A stretch of DNA of 64,000 nt from Flavihumibacter sp. UBA7668 (GCF_002483205.1 NZ_DLHM01000006.1:62001-126000); one strand, 5' to 3'; shown: positions 8,605 to 16,282, numbered from the stretch's first letter. Translations and numbers: made by a program. Notes: generated by a model not told the origin, from the sequence alone.

Positions 8605-9573
8605 TCATCGTTTCCAATACAGCGCGATAGTTGCCGCCAATTCCATCATCCAGGCGAGTCCGAGATGAACGACTATTCCACCATAGATAGAGCCGGAATA
8701 GCAGGCAAAAATGCCGAGCAGCAGTCCGCCGAAATAAGAGGATATACATTCAAGTAAAGGCTTTCCAAAATGGATGGAACAATATAAAACAGCCATGGGA
8801 AGTATAGCAGCCGGACCAACAAACCGAGCTGCAAGCACCACCAAAAATCCACGGAAAAATAATTCGATGGTGAGAAAATCGGAACCATAAGCCAGTTGAA
8901 AAGCAAGTTTTTGCCAGAGGTTGGGAACGGGATTGGTCTGCAGTTGCAATAATTTCATCTTTGGATAGGTCTGCAAAAAATCAGCCTGTGTTGCGGCGAA
9001 ACTTACGAGTGGAATTACAAGGGCCAGCATAATTAAATAAGGTGTCCAGTTTACTTCTTTGAGGCGAAGTCCCATTGCATTGGCAAAGTCAGGGAGAAAT
9101 CCGGAAGTTCCGGCCACTGATATTAATCCGGATTGCCGAAGCACTGCATATAAAATCATCAGTATACTCACCGTCACCACTAACCGGATGGGCCAGTTGA
9201 CCAATACATTAAGCCGGTAACCCTGCACACCGGGCCGGGCAGCCTGTATCATTTCCTGCCAGCCGCCTATGCCTGATTTGAGCGCAAAAATAAGTGGAGC
9301 CAAAATCAGCATCCAGCGCAAGGCGGGCGGAAGGCTTAACGCAGCGCCAGTACTCATCCATCCATACAATAAATAAGGCAACGTGAATGCCATACCATAG
9401 ATAAAATAAAATCCCAGTACTCTTTGCGGCCGCGAGGGCAGATTATAAATCCATTGTTTCTCCCAGCCCCAATAATAATTGCCGGTTATCAGCAGGGCAG
9501 TAAATACCGTGCAGATAAAAAAATGTGGCTTATTAAGTTGAGAGAAATATTCTGAAATATAATTGAATAACAT
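8605..9573 (-). CDS. CPBP-family integral membrane protein, probably not proteolytic
   Basis: A 322-residue protein with about eight membrane segments, ending in the CPBP (Abi/Rce1-like) core. The usual motifs are recognisable but altered. The first, normally EExxxR, reads I236-E237-L-F-F-R241, so the leading Glu that activates water in Rce1 is Ile. The second keeps His268 (LYCSIHFG). The third, normally HxxxN, reads H303-LGL-A307. Two of the core catalytic residues are therefore missing. Active family members cleave prenylated or membrane proteins; this one may have a non-proteolytic role. It is the first gene of a likely three-gene transcript with arfB and the alkC-like gene. Confidence 0.82.
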   Translation of the reverse strand: MLFNYISEYFSQLNKPHFFICTVFTALLITGNYYWGWEKQWIYNLPSRPQRVLGFYFIYGMAFTLPYLLYGWMSTGAALSLPPALRWMLILAPLIFALKSGIGGWQEMIQAARPGVQGYRLNVLVNWPIRLVVTVSILMILYAVLRQSGLISVAGTSGFLPDFANAMGLRLKEVNWTPYLIMLALVIPLVSFAATQADFLQTYPKMKLLQLQTNPVPNLWQKLAFQLAYGSDFLTIELFFRGFLVVLAARFVGPAAILPMAVLYCSIHFGKPLLECISSYFGGLLLGIFACYSGSIYGGIVVHLGLAWMMELAATIALYWKR

Positions 9574-9721
9574 ACGAGAAAAAGGTGCGCTGAGAGGTGG
9601 TTTGCTTTTATTGAAGGTAGATAATCTCGGTTGAATTTATCAAATCCCTGTGTTTAATTATTGCGTCGTTCTGATTCCGCTTCCCACCATTTTGACTTGA
9701 AGTTCTGTTTAAGTAGATTGT

Positions 9722-10111
9722 ATGAGAAAGTCAATCATCTTTTTATTTCTTCTGTTCTTCTTTGTTATGGAACTGGCCAGCGCGCAGAAAAAAAAGACGG
9801 CTAAACCCGGTGCGCTCCATACCCGGGTAAATGAAGTGAATAAACTTGTACAGGCAGATTCTTCAAATCTGGTAGAGTTGTTTAAAGACATTCATGCCAA
9901 TCCGGAATTGGGATTTATGGAAACCCGCACGGCTGTTATTATTGCAAAAGAATTGCAGGCGACAGGTTATGAAGTAAAAACGGGAATCGGAATTGAATAC
10001 ATTACGCAAATAAACAAAAAATGGGAATTGAATGTGGCGCTGGTTAATGATCTTAAAATAAAGGCGTACAATTCTTTTTCATTCAGTCTGGGTGTGTCGC
10101 GTACCTGGTGA
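9722..10111 (+). pseudogene. Chimeric remnant: start of an M20 amidohydrolase joined to the end of an outer-membrane barrel
   Basis: The frame encodes 129 residues. Residues 1-22 form a signal peptide. Residues about 45-90 (LVELFKDIHANPELGFMETR to EVKTGIG) match the N terminus of M20 amidohydrolases, whose full length is normally 400-480 residues. At about residue 90 (base 9990) the similarity stops just where the family continues with a Gly-rich strand, and the last 39 residues alternate polar and hydrophobic residues and end in GVSRTW, like the last strands of an outer-membrane beta-barrel. The simplest reading is a deletion that fused the two genes in frame. None of the M20 zinc ligands remain. 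It might still be expressed, but neither activity can survive. The barrel assignment is weaker than the M20 one. Confidence 0.65.
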
Positions 10112-10120
10112 GGAATTAGA

Positions 10121-11062
10121 TCAGCCTTTGAACGAATCCTGCATAATTTCCAGCAGTTTGCTTTCGATCATTTTTACAGAGAGGGAAATCATGTTGGAGA
10201 AAGCTTTGGACTGGGAGATGCCATGCCCGATAATTACCGGTTTATTTACGCCCAGTACCGGAGTACCACCATAGTTTTCAAAATTGAAGCGATCGAAATA
10301 TTCGTGGTGAATGGATTTGCGGTGGGTAATCTCGTAGAGTGATTCGGCCAGTTTCAGGATGATATTTCCGGTAAAACCTTCGCATACCATTACATCGGCT
10401 TTATCGAGCAGAACATCGCGTCCTTCAATATTTCCAACGAATTGAATAGCGGAATTTTCTTTCAGCAGGGGATAAGTGGCCTGAGCCAGAAGATTGCCCT
10501 TGCCTTCTTCTTCACCGATATTGATCAGACCAACACGCGGGGCCTCTATTCCCAGAATATGTTTGGCATAAAGTGATCCCAGCAAGGCAAACTGATTCAG
10601 GTGTTCAGGTTTGCAATCGGCATTCAGGCCTACATCCAGCAGTAATCCGGTTCCGCCGTTTTCTTTAGGAATGATAGTGGAGATGGTGGGACGTAAAACA
10701 CCTTCCATCGCTTTAAGCGAATAAACCGCACCTACCAGCATGGCACCGGTATTACCGGCACTGATAAAGGCGTCAATCATTCCTTTGCCCAGGTAACCAA
10801 ACCCGATGGCGATGGAGGATTGCTGTTTTTCTTTCAGGGCTTTGGTGGGGTGTTCGTGCATCCCGATTACCTGCGGTGTATGCACCACGGTAACGGCGTC
10901 GGCAGGAATGGAATATTCCGCCAACAGGGGATTGAGCTGAGCTTCATCCCCGAATAAAAAAAGCTTTGCCGGGGATTTCGACTCAGACAGATACAATTGA
11001 AGACCCTTTACCGCTTCTAACGGTGCAAAGTCCCCACCCATCATGTCCAGACCGATTTTCAT
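10121..11062 (-). CDS. plsX: Phosphate acyltransferase PlsX
   Basis: A 313-residue cytoplasmic or peripheral-membrane enzyme converting acyl-ACP and phosphate to acyl-phosphate, the first step of phosphatidic-acid synthesis by the PlsX/PlsY route. Family hallmarks: the N terminus MKIGLDMMGGDFAP, HTPQVIGMHEHPTKALKEKQQSS, the SAGNTGAML loop, and the terminal GHGISQSKAFSNMI. Start: ATG at 11062, since MKIGLDMMGGD is the normal N terminus; the upstream TTG would add only three residues. It lies 34 bases downstream of rpmF in the conserved DUF177-rpmF-plsX operon. Its 3' end is nine bases from the chimeric remnant. Confidence 0.97.
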   Translation of the reverse strand: MKIGLDMMGGDFAPLEAVKGLQLYLSESKSPAKLFLFGDEAQLNPLLAEYSIPADAVTVVHTPQVIGMHEHPTKALKEKQQSSIAIGFGYLGKGMIDAFISAGNTGAMLVGAVYSLKAMEGVLRPTISTIIPKENGGTGLLLDVGLNADCKPEHLNQFALLGSLYAKHILGIEAPRVGLINIGEEEGKGNLLAQATYPLLKENSAIQFVGNIEGRDVLLDKADVMVCEGFTGNIILKLAESLYEITHRKSIHHEYFDRFNFENYGGTPVLGVNKPVIIGHGISQSKAFSNMISLSVKMIESKLLEIMQDSFKG

Positions 11063-11096
11063 CTCCGGCAAAGCTAACGTATTGTATACAGGTTAA

Positions 11097-11291
11097 TTAC
11101 TTCTTGATGGGCGATTTTTCGGCCACCAGCTTACCCTTGTAGAACAATTTTCCTTCACTCACATGAGCACGGTGACGTACATGCAGTTCACCAGTAGTGC
11201 TGTCAGTGCTGAGTGTAGCGGCTTCTGCCTTGTAATGCGTTCTTCTTTTGGCACTACGTTGCTGTGAATGTCTGCGTTTCGGATTTGGCAT
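11097..11291 (-). CDS. rpmF: 50S ribosomal protein L32
   Basis: A 64-residue basic protein beginning MPNPKRRHSQQRSAKRRTHY, the conserved L32 N terminus. The four zinc-ribbon cysteines of some L32 proteins are absent, so this is the zinc-independent form. It is a structural protein of the large ribosomal subunit. It sits between DUF177 (26 bases upstream) and plsX, the standard order linking ribosome synthesis with phospholipid synthesis. Confidence 0.97.
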   Translation of the reverse strand: MPNPKRRHSQQRSAKRRTHYKAEAATLSTDSTTGELHVRHRAHVSEGKLFYKGKLVAEKSPIKK

Positions 11292-11317
11292 CTCTCAACA
11301 ATTTATAAATACAAAAA

Positions 11318-11878
11318 TCAATTATCCAGGTCCTTAAATTTTTCCAGTCCCTTCCACAAGGGATTGGCGTTTTCCTGCGTCGCACCGGTTCCGGTTTCCA
11401 TCTTTTTCAGCAAGTCCAGGGCTTCCTGGTTGCAATAGGGATGTTGGCCGGCTTCAGTGGCATCGCACATGGTTTGCATGGGAAGACTCAGGAGTAGAAA
11501 TTCATAAATCCAATCAGCTACATGCAAATGGCTTTCGCTTCTGGCTATATAATATACATCCGGGTCTTCTTCCTGTGCGTTCATCTCATCGGGATTGTCT
11601 ACCAGCTTTACCACAATATTAAACTCATCCCACAAATTCCAGGGTAAGCTGGTACTTCCACAACGATCACAGGCCACATTCACCTTTCCACCAATTTCAA
11701 ATTTCAGCAACATGAATCCATTCTTCTTATCCAGCGACAATTTAACCTGTGCTGAACAATTGGAGAATACAGTCGACTGATACGCTTCAAAAAAACGATC
11801 GGTTATATCGTAGGAGTATTCATGAATTCCAGGCTTCAATCCCACAAAAGCAATATCAAATTCCCGTCTGCTACTCAT
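11318..11878 (-). CDS. DUF177 (YceD-like) protein
   Basis: A 186-residue protein of the DUF177 family, the usual upstream neighbour of rpmF. Visible features: the REFDIAFVGLKPGIHEYSYDI N terminus, the CDRCG motif (about residue 80), the acidic DNPDEMNAQEEDPDVYYI stretch, and a second Cys-containing segment MCDATEAGQHPYCNQEALDLL near the C terminus. Homologues have been linked to 23S rRNA accumulation, but the mechanism in this phylum is not known. The ATG at 11878 is chosen because the in-frame extension to 12070 would run through two promoter-like boxes and antisense to a leader peptide. First gene of the rpmF-plsX operon. Confidence 0.92.
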   Translation of the reverse strand: MSSRREFDIAFVGLKPGIHEYSYDITDRFFEAYQSTVFSNCSAQVKLSLDKKNGFMLLKFEIGGKVNVACDRCGSTSLPWNLWDEFNIVVKLVDNPDEMNAQEEDPDVYYIARSESHLHVADWIYEFLLLSLPMQTMCDATEAGQHPYCNQEALDLLKKMETGTGATQENANPLWKGLEKFKDLDN

Positions 11879-11900
11879 GAGTACCTTTTTTAAAGGTGGG

Positions 11901-11908
11901 CAAAGGTA
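11901..11908 (-). promoter_or_regulatory. Candidate -7 box for the DUF177-rpmF-plsX operon
   Basis: TACCTTTG on the minus strand is a perfect TAnnTTTG match and ends 22 bases ahead of the DUF177 start codon. No convincing -33 TTTG is visible upstream. It lies back to back with the plus-strand box at 11915. Confidence 0.55.
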
Positions 11909-11914
11909 GTAAAA

Positions 11915-11922
11915 TAGTTTTG
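11915..11922 (+). promoter_or_regulatory. Candidate -7 box for the leader peptide / lysine-catabolic operon
   Basis: TAGTTTTG is a perfect TAnnTTTG match on the plus strand. A transcript starting about 5-7 bases downstream would have a leader of about 65 nt before the small open frame at 11993. The -33 element is not clear. Confidence 0.45.
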
Positions 11923-11992
11923 AATAAACGGGAAATTTTTGGAGGAATCCCGTATTTTCGTCAGCGTAATCAAAAGTACGTTTTTCACGGGC

Positions 11993-12064
11993 ATGAATGC
12001 ACGCATTAACATATTCGGTGCTTACCTGGCCTTCCTGCGGTCTGCCTGTGCCAATATTCCCTGA
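11993..12064 (+). CDS. Putative 23-residue leader peptide
   Basis: A short frame of 23 codons plus TGA starts at ATG 11993 and ends just before the terminator hairpin. The peptide begins MNARINIFGAYLAFL and ends RSACANIP. There is no run of one amino acid (no lysine at all), so classical starvation stalling at repeated codons is not obvious; a nascent-chain arrest sensor would be an alternative. Its coding sequence contains two segments able to pair with the 5' side of the terminator: CGGTGC (12016-12021) with GCACCG (12067-12072), and GTGCC (12048-12052) with GGCAC (12066-12070). Position, length and mutually exclusive pairing are what an attenuator needs. Expression is not proven. Confidence 0.45.
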   Translation: MNARINIFGAYLAFLRSACANIP

Positions 12065-12067
12065 TGG

Positions 12068-12090
12068 CACCGCCGGGCGGGTGTTTTTTT
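12068..12090 (+). terminator. Intrinsic-terminator-like hairpin (attenuator) ahead of the lysine-catabolic operon
   Basis: CACC pairs with GGTG and an inner GC with GC around a CGG loop, with one bulged G, and the stem is followed immediately by seven T. It lies three bases after the leader peptide's stop codon and about 75 bases ahead of the dehydrogenase start, so it would stop transcription before the structural genes unless an alternative pairing forms. Confidence 0.55.
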
Positions 12091-12165
12091 ATCCGTTTGG
12101 GTATTTCCCCTTTTTTTATTGGTTCTCACTGATTTCCATTAATTCATACATTAAACTTCCTTCTA

Positions 12166-13236
12166 ATGAAGAATGTTGCTGTTATTGGTCTCGGTAAGGT
12201 TGGTTCCCTTGTTGGAACCCTACTGAGCGATTTGTTTACCGTAACCGGATTTGATCGTCAACAACCGGCTACGGAAGTTCCTTTTTCCGTTACTACGGGA
12301 TCTGTTACCGATGTCGACCAGTTGAGGTCGTTTTTAAGTGGCATGGATGCCGTGGTTTCCTGTTTGCCTTATAACCTGAATCTTCCGGTTGCGCAGGCGG
12401 CCCATGCACTGGGGATCCACTATTTTGACCTGACGGAAGATGTGCCCACTACTTCCGCGATTCGCGAAATGGCGAAGACTTCCAAAGGGGCGATGGCGCC
12501 GCAATGCGGACTGGCACCCGGATTTATCGGGATTGTTGGGGCTGATTTGTATAATCGTTTTACCAAGCTGCGCGATGTTGAACTGCGGGTGGGGGCGCTT
12601 CCCCGGTATCCCAACGGCCTCATGGGCTATTCCTTTACCTGGTCGCCGGCCGGTGTTATAAATGAATACATCAATGATGCAGAAGTGATTCATAATGGAC
12701 AACATAAAATGGTGCCATCGCTGGATGGGATTGAGATGATCAATATTGAGGGACAGGAATTTGAAGCTTTCAGTACTTCCGGCGGATTGGGAACCATGTG
12801 CGAAACCCTGGCCGGTAAAGTGGATACCCTGAACTATAAAACCATGCGGTATCCGGGACATGCAAAACTGATGCGGTTTTTGCTGTATGAGCTGATCCTG
12901 AAAGAGAAGCGGGAACTGGTGGAGCAAATCCTGACCGAAGCCAAACCTCCTGTTCGCGAAGATGTTGTTTATGTATATGCGGTGGTGGAAGGCTGGAAGG
13001 GCGAGCAATTGGCGAGGGAAGAATTTTATCATGCCTATCATCCCATTTTGATACATGGCAAGGAGTGGAGGGCAATCAGCTGGACGACGGCTGCATCCGT
13101 TGCTGCGGTGGTGGAGATGGTGGCCAATGGCACCCTGCCGCAACAGGGTTTCATCAAGCAGGAGGAAATCCCCTTTGATGCCTTCATCAAAACCCAAAAC
13201 GGCTCGCTTTACACAAAGCACGAAGCCGCGAAATAA
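12166..13236 (+). CDS. Saccharopine dehydrogenase-family oxidoreductase (lysine dehydrogenase-like)
   Basis: A 356-residue NAD(P)-dependent enzyme. The N-terminal Rossmann fold opens with VAVIGLGKVGSLVGTLLSD (GxGxxG at residues 8-13), and the characteristic saccharopine-dehydrogenase loop APQCGLAPGFIGIVGADL is at about 110-127. It is shorter than bifunctional saccharopine enzymes and closest in layout to L-lysine 6-dehydrogenases, which oxidatively deaminate the epsilon-amino group of lysine to give the semialdehyde/piperideine carboxylate. The neighbouring DUF1338 enzyme acts further down the lysine-to-2-hydroxyglutarate route, which supports a catabolic rather than biosynthetic job. The exact substrate remains inferred. 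It is preceded by a leader peptide and terminator. Confidence 0.82.
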   Translation: MKNVAVIGLGKVGSLVGTLLSDLFTVTGFDRQQPATEVPFSVTTGSVTDVDQLRSFLSGMDAVVSCLPYNLNLPVAQAAHALGIHYFDLTEDVPTTSAIREMAKTSKGAMAPQCGLAPGFIGIVGADLYNRFTKLRDVELRVGALPRYPNGLMGYSFTWSPAGVINEYINDAEVIHNGQHKMVPSLDGIEMINIEGQEFEAFSTSGGLGTMCETLAGKVDTLNYKTMRYPGHAKLMRFLLYELILKEKRELVEQILTEAKPPVREDVVYVYAVVEGWKGEQLAREEFYHAYHPILIHGKEWRAISWTTAASVAAVVEMVANGTLPQQGFIKQEEIPFDAFIKTQNGSLYTKHEAAK

Positions 13237-13239
13237 ACG

Positions 13240-13270
13240 TTCACCCGACCGGTGCCACCGGTCGGGTGAA
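13240..13270 (+). repeat. Perfect 14-bp hairpin between the two lysine-catabolic genes
   Basis: TTCACCCGACCGGT and ACCGGTCGGGTGAA flank a GCC loop, with no mismatch. It occupies most of the 51-base gap between the dehydrogenase stop and the DUF1338 start. No T run follows, so it is more likely a processing or stabilising element that uncouples the levels of the two proteins than a terminator. An ATG formed at its last base (13270) is in frame with DUF1338 but would be buried in the stem, which argues for the start at 13288. Confidence 0.6.
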
Positions 13271-13287
13271 TGAATAAAAATTTTACT

Positions 13288-14202
13288 ATGCAAAAGTATA
13301 CAGCTTTGGAAGCGGTGCTGGGAGGACTCATGCGCCGGTACCAGGAAAGAGTGCCTGATGTTCAGGGAATCATCGCGGCAATGAAAAAGGAAGGATTGAT
13401 TGCTACAGCAGATGATATCGAGAATGATCATATTGCATTTCGAACCATGGGGGTTCCGCATCTCGGGATTCAATCACTCGAAAAAATATTTCTCCACCTT
13501 GGGTATGAGCGCAGGGATCATTATTTTTTCAAAGAGAAAAAACTCGATGCCTATTGGTATGCGCCACCGGCACCGGAATATCCGCGGATTTTTATCAGTG
13601 AATTGCGGGTGGGCGACCTGAGTTCAACAACGCAGGCAATCATTCATTCCTATACTCATGAAGTGACCAGTGATCCGGTGGATGTTTTGGATCTGAACAA
13701 TGCGCAGGCAATAGATAGTTTCCTGCACAGTGGTTTGTGGAGAACACCAACTTATGCTGATTTTCTGGAGCTTGGAAAGGAATCGGAATATGCGGCCTGG
13801 GTGATTTATAATCGTTATTACCTGAATCATTTTACGGTGAGTGTGCATAACCTGCCGGCTCCATTTAATAAACTTGAAGACTTTAATGCTTTTCTGGAGC
13901 GGAATGGATTTGTGCTGAATGATTCGGGTGGTAAGATCAAAGCGAGTCCGGATGGCTACCTGCGTCAATCTTCGACGGTGGCGCGCAAAGTGCAGGCGGA
14001 ATTTGCGGGTGGGGAGAGCCAGTTGATTGCAGGTTCCTATGTTGAATTTGCCGAACGTGGCGTGCTGGCAGAGTTCAGGCATTTACCGGCTGATCAGCTC
14101 CGCCGGGAGCATCGCCGTGAAGGCTTCGAAGCCGGTAATGCCGATAAAATATTTGAGAGTACGTACAGTTCCCAAACCAGTAAGGTGTCAGACAGGAGTT
14201 AG
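13288..14202 (+). CDS. DUF1338 protein, probable 2-oxoadipate dioxygenase/decarboxylase (HglS-like)
   Basis: A 304-residue protein of the DUF1338 family. Characterised members are Fe(II)-dependent enzymes converting 2-oxoadipate to D-2-hydroxyglutarate in lysine breakdown. Candidate metal ligands lie in the conserved blocks NDHIAFRTMG (His), NHFTVSVHNLP (His) and SYVEFAERG (Glu); SELRVGDLSS is a further family block. It follows the saccharopine-family dehydrogenase, matching a lysine catabolic route. The last nine or so residues (SKVSDRS and its flank) are encoded by the left end of a palindromic repeat, which also supplies the stop codon, so the natural C terminus may have been replaced. Start 13288 is preferred to 13270. 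Confidence 0.85.
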   Translation: MQKYTALEAVLGGLMRRYQERVPDVQGIIAAMKKEGLIATADDIENDHIAFRTMGVPHLGIQSLEKIFLHLGYERRDHYFFKEKKLDAYWYAPPAPEYPRIFISELRVGDLSSTTQAIIHSYTHEVTSDPVDVLDLNNAQAIDSFLHSGLWRTPTYADFLELGKESEYAAWVIYNRYYLNHFTVSVHNLPAPFNKLEDFNAFLERNGFVLNDSGGKIKASPDGYLRQSSTVARKVQAEFAGGESQLIAGSYVEFAERGVLAEFRHLPADQLRREHRREGFEAGNADKIFESTYSSQTSKVSDRS

Positions 14203-14252
14203 AACGCTGTTAGAGAGGTGTCAGACACTTGTCTAACTGGTGTCTGACACCT
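14183..14252 (+). repeat. Palindromic intergenic repeat, copy 1
   Basis: First of four copies in the window. Layout: AGGTGTCAGACAGGAGTTAG and GAACGCTGTTAGAG, then a hairpin whose arms AGGTGTCAGACA (14217-14228) and TGTCTGACACCT (14241-14252) are perfectly complementary over 12 bp. It begins inside the end of the DUF1338 gene and provides its TAG stop. Same orientation as copy 3. The form resembles REP-type elements; no transposase is nearby. Confidence 0.85.
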
Positions 14253-14349
14253 TATACCGGAAAATCACCAATTCATCCCGAAAACTGCAATTTTGTACTG
14301 TCAGTTACGGTCAAATTGAAGCAAACTGGTATCTTGATAAAAAGTCCGG

Positions 14350-15396
14350 ATGTTGAATAGCATGGCATTTCTCAAATATTCAAAAAGCGAACGTTGGATC
14401 GCTGTTTTGTTGTTGCCTCCCTTCGCCATTGTGGCCAATATTTTTCTTTTCGGCTCCCGGTATTTCGAGTCGGTTTCGGGCTTTTTGCTGGCTACCCTTA
14501 TCACCCTCTCGGTTATCTTACTCGTATATATTACCTGCGGTATGGTTGCCGTCATCCTGCTGAATAAATACCCCAAATACAGTCAGACCTTCAAACGCAT
14601 AGCCATCAGTCTGCTGGTTTATATCCTGCTCATGATAGCCGGTATCAGCATGCTTTTTTTCGGATACGATTACCTGAATTTCCTGGGTTTTACCATGAAT
14701 TATACCGCGTATTTCACCACTATATTAATTGGACTTGCCTGCAATTTCCTCGCCACCAGCTTCAACGAAGGCGCTGCTTTTTATGAAAAATGGCGATCAC
14801 TTGTGGATGAAGCCGAACAACTCAAACGAGAAAATCTGCAAAGCCAGCTCGAAGGCCTCAAAGGCCAGGTTAATCCGCATTTTCTATTCAACAGCCTCAA
14901 TTCCCTTTCCAGCCTTATCAGTGAAGACCCTTCCAAAGCTGAAAAATTCCTCGATGAAATGAGTAAAGTGTATCGCTACATGCTGCGCACCAATGAAGAC
15001 GGACTCACGACCCTAGAGGTTGAACTGCAATTCATTCAGAGCTATTTTCACCTGCTCAAAACCCGGTATGGAGATGGCCTCGATATGGACCTTAAAATCG
15101 ATGAAAAACTCCTGCATTACCTGATCCCGCCACTTACCCTCCAGATCCTGGTGGAGAATGCTGTTAAACATAATATGATTTTACGCGATAGCCCGCTGAC
15201 CATCCAGTTACTCACTACCAATAGCAAAAAGCTCATTGTTACCAATAACCTGCAGCGAAAAAATCGCCTGGTCTTTTCCAATAAAGTAGGACTCAATAAT
15301 ATTCACAATAAATACCGGCTGATGAAACAGGAAGAAATCCTGATCCGAGATGATGGAAAGGAGTTTTCGGTAATCGTACCGTTGATCCAGCCATAA
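14350..15396 (+). CDS. LytS-type membrane sensor histidine kinase (His_kinase family)
   Basis: A 348-residue kinase with four predicted membrane segments in residues 15-140, a short coiled-coil stretch (SLVDEAEQLKRENLQSQLEGLKGQ) and a His_kinase domain with the phospho-accepting His177 in NPHFLFNSLNSLSSL. The ATPase part holds the N box VENAVKHN and a short C-terminal GLNNIHNKYRL glycine region. These kinases usually phosphorylate LytTR-type regulators, and one follows 106 bases downstream. A second possible ATG lies at 14362. The stimulus is unknown; no ligand domain is present outside the membrane helices. Confidence 0.93.
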   Translation: MLNSMAFLKYSKSERWIAVLLLPPFAIVANIFLFGSRYFESVSGFLLATLITLSVILLVYITCGMVAVILLNKYPKYSQTFKRIAISLLVYILLMIAGISMLFFGYDYLNFLGFTMNYTAYFTTILIGLACNFLATSFNEGAAFYEKWRSLVDEAEQLKRENLQSQLEGLKGQVNPHFLFNSLNSLSSLISEDPSKAEKFLDEMSKVYRYMLRTNEDGLTTLEVELQFIQSYFHLLKTRYGDGLDMDLKIDEKLLHYLIPPLTLQILVENAVKHNMILRDSPLTIQLLTTNSKKLIVTNNLQRKNRLVFSNKVGLNNIHNKYRLMKQEEILIRDDGKEFSVIVPLIQP

Positions 15397-15502
15397 GGGA
15401 GGAAGCCCAACAGCTACAATTCATCCACTGAATTTATCAACTGGTGCGTACGAATCCCCATTTGCCGGAAACCCCTGCTTATTTTTGCGTAATATCATTT
15501 AT

Positions 15503-16282
15503 ATGAAAGTACTCATAGTAGAAGACGAAGAACTGGCGGTAAAAAAATTGCAAAAAACCCTGCAGGCAGTTGATGCATCGGCCGAAGTAGTGGGCATTAC
15601 CGACAGTATCCGTTCATCCGTAAAATGGTTGCAGGACAACCAGGCGCCTGATCTGATCCTGATGGATATAGAACTCGCAGACGGACAAAGTTTCGAAATT
15701 TTCGATAAGGTGGATGTAAACAGTACCGTGATTTTCACCACTTCCTACGATGAATATGCCCTCAAAGCCTTTAAGGTAAACAGTGTGGATTACCTGTTGA
15801 AGCCAGTTCAAAAGGAAGACCTTGAAGCCGCCATCGAGAAATTTCATCGGATGAAACGTTTGATGAAAGGCTCGGAACCTGCCGGAAATCTCAATATGGA
15901 TAACCTGGTAAAGGAATTGCAGCAACGTCTGCAGCCAAAAGATTTTCGTAAACGGTTCCTCGTAAAACAGGGCCAAAAACTCGTTAGTGTGGAAGTAGAG
16001 GAGATCGCATATTTCTATAGCGATGGCCGTGTCAATTTTTTTAAAACTCGCGATAGCCGCAAGTTCATTGTCGATTACACCATGGACGAACTCGAAGCCA
16101 TGCTGGATCCCGATCGCTATTTCCGGATCAGCCGTTCTTTTTATGTTTCAATCGAAAGTGTGGACCAGATCCACGATTATTTCGGCAACCGCCTGCTGCT
16201 GAATTTAATTCCTGTACTGGATAAAGAATCGATTGTGAGCCGGGAGAAAGTAACGGACTTCAAACGCTGGATGGGGAAGTAG
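15503..16282 (+). CDS. LytTR-family response regulator
   Basis: A 259-residue regulator partnering the LytS-type kinase upstream. The receiver begins MKVLIVEDEELAVKKL, with acidic residues E7-D8-E9 and the phospho-accepting Asp55 in DLILMDIELADG, and the conserved Thr and Lys of the switch (IFTTSYDEYALKAF, VDYLLKPVQ). The C-terminal LytTR domain (about 155-255) has the family blocks IAYFYSDGRVNFF and RYFRISRSFYVSIESV. ATG 15503 is chosen as it starts at the receiver; an upstream TTG at 15485 adds six residues. All receiver residues are intact, unlike the LytTR protein at 50.7-51.4 kb. Confidence 0.94.
   Translation: MKVLIVEDEELAVKKLQKTLQAVDASAEVVGITDSIRSSVKWLQDNQAPDLILMDIELADGQSFEIFDKVDVNSTVIFTTSYDEYALKAFKVNSVDYLLKPVQKEDLEAAIEKFHRMKRLMKGSEPAGNLNMDNLVKELQQRLQPKDFRKRFLVKQGQKLVSVEVEEIAYFYSDGRVNFFKTRDSRKFIVDYTMDELEAMLDPDRYFRISRSFYVSIESVDQIHDYFGNRLLLNLIPVLDKESIVSREKVTDFKRWMGK

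Noticed and set aside
11879..12070. N-terminal extension of the DUF177 gene
   Set aside because: Would cover promoter boxes and the leader region; the family begins at MSSRREFDIAF.
11997..12197. 66-codon plus-strand frame through the attenuator
   Set aside because: It runs across the terminator T run into the next gene; the 23-codon frame that stops before the hairpin is the better candidate.
12334..13473. 379-codon minus-strand frame over the saccharopine-family gene
   Set aside because: It lies antisense to a clear enzyme gene, has no recognisable domain and its composition (rich in His, Arg, Pro) is that of a shadow frame.
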